From the NCBI GenBank assembly GCA_963678705.1, contig OY783207.1:620001-684000 (forward strand): 64,000 nt of DNA, given 5' to 3'. Within the stretch, counting starts at the first letter, position 1. Each line of letters starts with the position of its first letter. Source of the DNA: Panorpa germanica. Lineage: Eukaryota > Arthropoda > Insecta > Mecoptera > Panorpidae. Position numbers and translations under genes: made by a program. Under the pieces are notes generated by a model. The model saw nothing but the letters and a program-made list of their open reading frames with translations. It searched no databases and had not been told where the DNA came from. This document shows positions 28,101-37,100 of this stretch, in pieces.

Positions 28101-31100
28101 AGTAATCATACAAGTAATTATTTTTCAAAATGTCTAAGATCTTAATACATGTAATTACTGATTTTAAATATCAAGTATTATTTTTTAACGGGATTGTACT
28201 AACTCTATACGTATTATTAAATTTTGTACACAAACAAAAAGAAAAAGTAAATAAAAAAGTACACTCAGTAACATTAAAATATTTCTTGAACTATATTTGC
28301 TCTAAAATAAATTTTAAGAGTTTTGTGACTACTTAGGGCCGGTTTTATGGTCTTTTATTTACTTCGGGGTTACGAAACCCCGAGTTAGCTTAGTTCGGTA
28401 CTTATTTTTGTATCGGGTTTTATGGTCCAAATTTAATCCCGAGTTAGTTAGTAGAGACGTAAACCATATTTTAAGAAATTCGAATATTTGTTTACAGTTG
28501 TAAACCCATGGGAATGCAAGATTCAGTTTAATTATTGTTTTAAAAATGACGGATTTCTCAACTTAGTACTATATTTGTATAATAGATGATCTTCCTCATC
28601 ATCTGTTATTGATAATTGATTAAGGTCACTCACAAAATTCATAATAAACAACAATTTAATATTATAACCTGAAATATTATAATAATGATAGCTAAACTGG
28701 CTGAGATAGCATGATATTTTATCTCTGTTGCACACTTACTCCGGGTTAAATATTATTACCTTGATTTATGACGGGATATCTTACTCCGTGATTTTAGTTC
28801 CGAGTTAGCGTTAACCCTTGATGATAAAACTCATTTTTCGTTTAATTCGGGAGTTAGCTATTTAGTTCGGTAGTAAGACGAACCATAAAACCGGGCCTTA
28901 GTGAAGGAAGCCTACTCCATCAAAACATAAATATTATATTAAATACAAGTTATATTTTACTTAAACAAAACTTATAGGTCCAAGATCCCAGGACCGGCAG
29001 ATACTTATTTTCTAATGAACAAAATGTGTAAGATTGAGTAGTGTTAGTATGTACAATGATCGTGCTAACTTGACCAGGCGGCCATTTTCCAAGTATCAGG
29101 TAATCAAGGTTTATGTCTCACTCACTCTCATGCGCACGGATAATGCCCTCTCGCTCCTACTCACAGCGGAATTAAAATTGGGTTTAGGGGATGTCTGGCC
29201 ACTTGGATCAATCTGTCCTCTTGTAAAACGTTTTAAAACAGTGGTACTGTGATTCTATTCCCAGACCAGCGCTATATTTTCTGAGTTAAGTTTCCTTCAA
29301 CAAATCTTCAAAGAACAGAAGCGGATCAATTCTTAGAATAATATTAAATTGAAGTAAAGCAAATTATAAGTTATCTTATTGATTCAACAAATATAAATTC
29401 AATTGTTAGTGTTGGCAGTGTACAACAATGTTATACAATATCATTAGCGAACAAAAGAGATAGCAGTATAAAGGATTTATGTAATCAAATTAACGTCAAA
29501 ATGAGTTAAACAAAGATAGAAATACTTTGAACATAATTGGATTTAACGTTAGCATGAGTAAGACGACATGATATATAATAATGCTATTATAGAATATGTT
29601 TAAAAGAGAAAGAAACACTTGGGTTTGTGCGAAATGCTCCAAAGTTATTAAAGTATAAGAAGAGAGTAGAATCATGGCTGGGTATAATAATATAGCTTGC
29701 TTTAACGTGGACGAGAATGAGATAGCTGCTTTGATAATAGGGGTTGATGTAGATTGAAGAAGACGGGGAATATCTAGAGCAGGTGTGTTCAACATGCGGG
29801 TTAAGGGCCCATTTATTAACCCTTAGAGTGAGAGCTAAATGTTACTCAGCAAGCTATTTCTATTAGGCAGCGATGGAGTGGCACTAGTTGTAATAAGAAT
29901 TTCAAGTATGAGCCGAATTTAGAAATAATAATACTGGCCCCATAATCTGATATACGTTTGTCATACCTGCTTCAGCGAATGACTGAGGGAGACGCAAATG
30001 CTAGTAATTTGTTTTTTATTGCCTTTAAACGAGATGAAATATAATAATATATATGTTTAATTTTGAAATATGAGATAAGAAGAAATAAAGCATTTTTAAT
30101 TATTTTGTTAATGTTCAAATAAAATAAATACATTTTAAATTTAATTACGTAATAGTTTTCATTAAAAAAAGATGTAGAGACACTCGTAAATGTTTACCAT
30201 TCAACAAAAAAAAACAAGCACTGTCCCCACTACAAGAACTATATTTATATTTCACCGTTTTAGTCTACACCTCTTCTCATCTCATCTCATAGCGATAATA
30301 AGTGGAGACGATGCTTAAAAATATAATAAAATAAAACAACATTAAAAATATCTTTTTAATTAGCTTTACAACGCTGAATAAAAAGATAAAAAACTATATC
30401 ATTTATTTGAAAAACAAGTTTAATCAATATCCTATGAATAAAACAGTGGTGCTTAAGGGAGGCACAAGGGTACGAGGGGGATGACTGCATTTCTAGTAAA
30501 GTATAGTGTTGTTTTAACGGAAAATAAAGATAAAATTGGAGCAAAATGAAATGTATTTTTTCTCCCGCAACATTGTCGTTTTATGGACCATTACATTCTG
30601 AATGATCCTGTGGTACACTCTATATAAAAAGTAACATGTACATTAATCTTAAAAGCATCGTAAAATAAATAAAAGTATTTGATAATATGAAGACCTGGAC
30701 AATAGTAAAACCTAGACTAAGCCAAATACACCCAGAGAAACTAATTTCAAAGATATATATACTATACATCCTCCAAAAACATTTTGCGAATGGCACTCAT
30801 TTTTTAGTGGTCGATTTTTTAATTGTTGATTGAAATAGATGCTAATAAATGTATATTGACGTTTCTACTTTATTAAATATCTAAATGTTGACGGAGATAT
30901 AGCAATTAAAAATTCGGATTGTAGTTTTACTGCTACAGATGTCGGCCATATTTATGACGTAACATGTCGCACTAATATAGGTCAGTTATTTGTTATATGT
31001 ATAAGAGTGTTATGTGAAGAATGCTATTAATAATTTAAGAAAAAAATTATTGTTATTATCTTCTAAATATCTTAGCCAACTTTAAAAATATATTGCACAG

Positions 31101-34100
31101 TTTTAATAAAAGTAATACATGGTTTAATGTGTTCTTAATATAATATTATCTCTATGTTTCTATAGCAAAGGCAAAGGTGTAACAGTAAAATGTGTAAGAT
31201 TAAAGTAACGAACTCTGTTCACATTGTATACTAGCGCCACCTAGAAAAGAATTCCTGCACTCGCATCAGAATGTTTATCTAATTCAATGCACAATCTAGA
31301 AGAGTATGTGTCAAGCCAACACCTCCTAGATACACAAGACCTAACAGCGTTTCAGTCAATGGTATGTGACGTCACCACTTGTAGTCATATGCTGTTGAGT
31401 TCTGCTATCGGTATAAGACAGTTTGTTTGAAAATGTTAGTATCCCATTGGATATTGAACAAAGTTTCTGATTAAAAATTATTAAGAACTATTATTTTTAA
31501 ATTATTAATTAGTTTGCAATTAATGAATTGTTTGTTTATTTACACTTTAAGAAGTCACTCACTCGACAAACTGGTTATTAATTGTGGAATATTATAATTA
31601 GTATAATTAGTTATATTACACAATTACCTAAACTTCTACACACGTAATGATCATATAAAACATTTACAGCACATAAACCATACAAGGTTTTCATACACAA
31701 CACTAATTTTTAGATTAAAATAGTTTAATGTTTAAACCAAATATAAACAAATAAAAACACAAACACAGTAACTATAAATACACCCTCTTAAGACTGATTA
31801 TTTATATTTTTAATTAATTATATATTTTATACGATTTTTTTAACTGAAATAACTTGAAAGTAAATGCAATACGTAATGCACAGAGAGATACTAAATTGTA
31901 CTAAATCAATACCCTTAAAGTACATTTCAAGTATATTTAGGTAGAATTGGGTAAAACATCTGGTGGTCAGATGACTACAAGTGATGACGTCACAAAATTG
32001 CTGTGGGGCGTTGTATATCTAGGAGGTGTTAGTCAAGCCCTGTTAGCATTGCGGATCTTTTCTTCTCTCTTCCGTTGCATACAGATTCCTTCGTTTCGTT
32101 GGTTATGCGGTTTAAAACTTTTATAACGTGTTTAAACTAAAATTTATTCACAATTTGTGGTTATTTATAATTTTATTTAAAGTTTTAGTTAATAAAGTTG
32201 TGATAAATGCATTTTATAACTCGGATGTTATAAAACAAGCTATAAAAAAGTTTATTTGAACGTTAGGTGTTACTTGGATACTTATACATACAGTAAACGG
32301 GATGTCGTGTAATGGTTTTTATGTATGCTAATAACAAGAAATGACTTGTATACAAAAATCGTATAAAAACATTAAATGTTAATAAGAAAAAGTTTAAACG
32401 TAGTCAATGACAGGAGATGTTTGGTCGTAGTGTTGTCAATGATCAAAAGAGCAAAAGGACAGTTTAACATTTTACTGGTAATCGTTATTTAAGATTGAGG
32501 CACTAGCTGTGATTATTAACCCTCCGTGTGAACACTATATTTTTCGAGTCATGGTGTGTACAATGGGTCTTTGCGGAAACACTTGGGTTTTTCCAGTTTT
32601 CTAAGCTTTCAAAAAATCTGAAAAAATTCCGGATTACTTCTTGAAGTGTCTACTACATGGTCCAGAAGTTGCCAAAGTCCAAAGTCTAAAACCGTTGTTA
32701 ATAAAAATTCACAAATAGTGAAAAACGCGGAAAAAACGGAATATTGTTAAAAAATTCGTAGCTTTATAATAAACAAATAATAAGAAAAACGGTTGTAGAC
32801 TTTTTTATCTTAGACTATAAGCTTTCGAAAGAATGTAGTGTCTTTGGCGTGGGCACCAAAAAGTTGAATTATTTGTGCACCTGAAAGTGGGGAATATTTT
32901 ACGAATTCAGACATGTCATAATAAACGGAACGGTGAATATTCGGCACAAAATAAGTTTTTATTTATAAAAATACAAAATTTATGAAATAATAATTAATAT
33001 TAGTTAATAATAATTAGTGTCATAAAGAGAAATTACGGTGCGCAACGGCGCTTATATGGAATAGAGGCAAGTTTCACTGACTCGCCTTTGCCAGTAATCT
33101 GCCAGATCCGGACACTGCTGGAACCTTAAGTCCCTACCACTACCTAGATTTTTTAGGGGGCATAGGTGAAGCGCGCTCCGTACTCATGAGAGAGAAATAG
33201 GTGTTTGAAATTTCAAGTGTTCCTTAAAAACTCCAGTGTACACACGCAGGGTTAAGGTAAATTGATTTTGCTTATACATAATCACAAACTTTTTAGGCAG
33301 TGGTGTAATGTTAATTATCGTATTAAACAATCAAAGCATTAAAGGTAAATATTCTCCAAATGAAAATGTTTAAAATAAAGCTGGTTTATTTGAATGACGT
33401 ACGAACAACTGATTCTGACATTTCATGTTCCAGTAAATCATAAGTATATTATTTTCATAAATATAGTGTACTATATATATCTACATCTAGGTATAAGATA
33501 GAATTCGCGAATCCGCGAGGCTTTATTGAATTCCATCACGAAATTACAGAAGAGTACGACTACTCAAGCAGTTACAAAGTTATATGGAAGAATAATATAC
33601 TGTTATGTTCATTCCAGAATAAAGGATAGTCATAAAATTATGATTTACTGCAAAATGATGTATTTGTGGGAGGGACGAGGAGGGAGAAACGAGGATGACT
33701 AATGCATTATACGAAATCAATTGATTATATAGAAAGTATAGTATTCAGAAATGACTGTACGCCTAAAATATTAACACAGGGTGCTTTTTATGTTTGAAGT
33801 CCATGTTGTTACGCTGCCATTTTAGTTTATTTATTTGCCAGTTCATAACAAAATAGATAGTTTTAATTTTCTCGTCAAATTAAAAACGAGAACGCAGAAA
33901 AAGTGTTGCCACATAGTAATAATAAAAAAATTCTTCACAAAAATCTGGCAATACTCATTTTAGAATTAATAAAAAAACTTCTAGAAAATATATTTTTTAA
34001 CAGACTGTACAAAAATACAATTTGCATATAAATGTTCTGTTTATAATTTTAAATAAGATTAAAATTTTAAATTTAGTTCTTTAATCGTTTTATAAAATTT

Positions 34101-37100
34101 ATTAGTTGAAATACTTTTCATTAATTATTTGTGAATGGAATTAACTTCATTTTGAAGCGTTTGTGTATTTAAGCAAATTTATTATTAAGCATTTAAACTT
34201 AGGAATCAGTTCCAGAAAATGATGTTTTAGAAATAATTAAACCGATAGAATTTATTGAAATTTGATGGTGATGATCATTATTCATATAAATCTTAAATAC
34301 TTAAAATTAAAAATTTTCCTACTAAAAACTTTGGTTCCTGTAATTTCAATTTTATTTACAAATATCAGTATCATACAAAAATCACTTTTTTAATATTAAA
34401 TTCGTAACCAAAGTTCTCACAAACAAACTTTTTAATTGAATTTAAAGTGAGAATTCAAAATACTATTTCTTAGTTTCAATTTATTTCTTAATAAATTTTC
34501 CAACATATTTCTATTCGATTTCGAAGCACATAAATCATTTAACAACTTATATAAACGATTTTTTCCTTTACCCTTTAAAACTATGTAGAGAATCCGTCAC
34601 AGTATAAAAACTCGCCGTTCACTCAAAAGTTACAAAAAGCTAACGCACTATAGTGTCATGTGAAATGAAGCGGAAGCAATAAAATTTGGAAATTCAATTG
34701 TATGTAATTGTAAAAAAAAAAACTATTAAAATAGTGATAGGAAACAAAGTAATGTTAAAGTGGAACAGACTATATCGAAAAGTTTTCCTTGAAAATGCAA
34801 TTAAAGTTTTGCGGTGATTAAAAAGTAAACTTCGTATTAAGGAATACAGTCTCAGCTAGAAGTAATAGAAACGAACGAACAAATGTTGATGTTTTCGGTG
34901 GTGAGCACTGAGTTACGCTTGGGTTCGACTCCTCGTGATGGAATTCATTTATTCCATGACTGGCACTGAAATCAACTCGCTGAATTTTAATGTGCGCTAA
35001 TTATTTTCAAAGCCTCATCATTTGATTGTTGTGGACCGTTGAAACCGTGGAGCTTGGTTGAAAAATTAATTAAATTTACTTTCAAAATAATAAAGCAAAC
35101 TTTTTATTTTTAAAATTACAACAAGTGTATAATTTTTAGTCAACGTCGTAAGAGTGCCGAACATTTTATTTTTTTAAGTTTATCAGAAAATAAAGAAAAA
35201 AGATGCAAAACTTCTGCAATGGATTGAAAAGGTGAAAAGCTTTGTAATGGAGCTAAGTTTGTGCGAGGGCGGTCTGAAAAGTGACAATTTGGAGCTATAT
35301 CCTAATCTTAAAATTATGATTGAAGAAATGGATCTCAATTTCACATTTTATTATAAAAGACAATTATTATTAACTAATTTTTTTCCAACATTCTGTGACA
35401 ATATATACTTCAAGTGCACTTTGTGTTAGAAATTAAAAGCAATTAGTGTCGTGTGATAAGTTTGATATATTTAAAAATATATAAAGTCTTATCAAACAAC
35501 CGGTGTAGAACCTGACTGAAGTAGTTCACGTTCAAAACTAGTTATTAAAAACAAGAAAAAACATGTAAATGACAGAAGACATTATTTGTTTCAAGGAGAT
35601 AAGCACCGGAAGAGGTTGTCGTCGAAGTTAAACAGGTTCACCACCCACTGATGCACCACTTCCTGCCTGTAAGAGGTATTATTAGCATTATCAGTTGATT
35701 ATTTAAATAAATATTGATTAAACCAACAATAGCAGTCAGTACTAGACAGTGACAATGTTGTAAATTAGTAATGAAACAGATTTTGTCATCTGGAAATTAT
35801 AATTACCTCAAAACTAATTAAGTATTATTCATGAGGTAAGTCTGTATAACAATATATTAATTCATACACTGCGTACACATTGTATAAGTATACATTTAGA
35901 TGAAGATCAGGGGCAGAAAACCTTTTCTATTAGACCACAGAAACAAATATTGCAAAAGAAGTACAATCTGCTCATTATTTTTTACATAAAATTAAAAATG
36001 ATGTGATCAGATATTCAATTAAAAGATTAAGATAACATTTAAAAGGTTTAACACCTCTGGGATAGACTATAGATAGATGTATAAGCTACAGTGTGCTACG
36101 TGCTACGAGGTGTGAGTGAGCCGCGATCTACGAAGTCTACGTTTGCGTTGTACCAAGGCGCAGTCGTAAGGATTCATTTGCATAATGAAATATTCAGCCA
36201 CTGAAAATTTAATAATTGTATTCAATTTAATTGTATATCATTTATTTATAGAAAAAAACAGCAAATAAGATGAATTAATAAAGAGTTAATGAAATAGATC
36301 CCTTTGTTAACGTGGATGGATCAGGTTATATATGTACATCTCTCTCTCTCTTAAACAGAAACTTAAAATAAATTGAATTTAATGGGAAAGGCTTTTAATG
36401 TTCGTACGACTCGCATCAGTTGCATTGAATTTATCGTATAAAACGTGGAATGGAATGGAAGACGTGTGAGACAAATATCGGAAGATTGACATGACAAGTT
36501 TCCTGCTACATGCTGGAACGAATGATTTATTTATTTTATTAATTTGTTGATATTATTGACACTGAGAAAGAAACTTTCAAGTATAAAACTTTACTTTGTT
36601 AGACGATTCGCGCAGCAGTGCATGACATGTGAAACCAAAGTGTGGTGCGGGTAGAAACATCCCTATTGACGCGGGTCAAAAGACCGACAACAGCCCGAAC
36701 TTCTTCCAACAACGTCTGAGCAATCTCAATAAAGAATATGTTACTTTAAACAACAAATAACAAAATATGAATTTATAGAAACTACATATATTTTAGAAAA
36801 AATTAAATTAAAATCCACTTTTAATAAATAAAAAATCAAACAAAGAAAAATAATGAAACAAATATACTACTTGTATTTGTATAGGTAGTTTTAATTAAAT
36901 TGAAAAATGTATAACGATAAATAAAAAACAGGCCATAAAATAGACGGGATTAAAACCAGTTTCAATTAATTTAAAAATAAATGTCAATTCGATATCAAAA
37001 AATGTCAATTTATAATACAAATCGTTCGATCTAATGAAGTAAAATATTGTATTGGTGTAAATAACAACGAAGAAAAAGTGGTGGGGATGAACAGATACCA

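Noticed and set aside
28130-28336. Plus-strand 68-codon frame
   Set aside because: AT-biased composition and no domain, and its stop lies in the TTA target of a MITE.
34880-34950. tRNA gene or SINE from the B box GGTTCGACTCC
   Set aside because: No matching A box, acceptor stem or cloverleaf could be formed.
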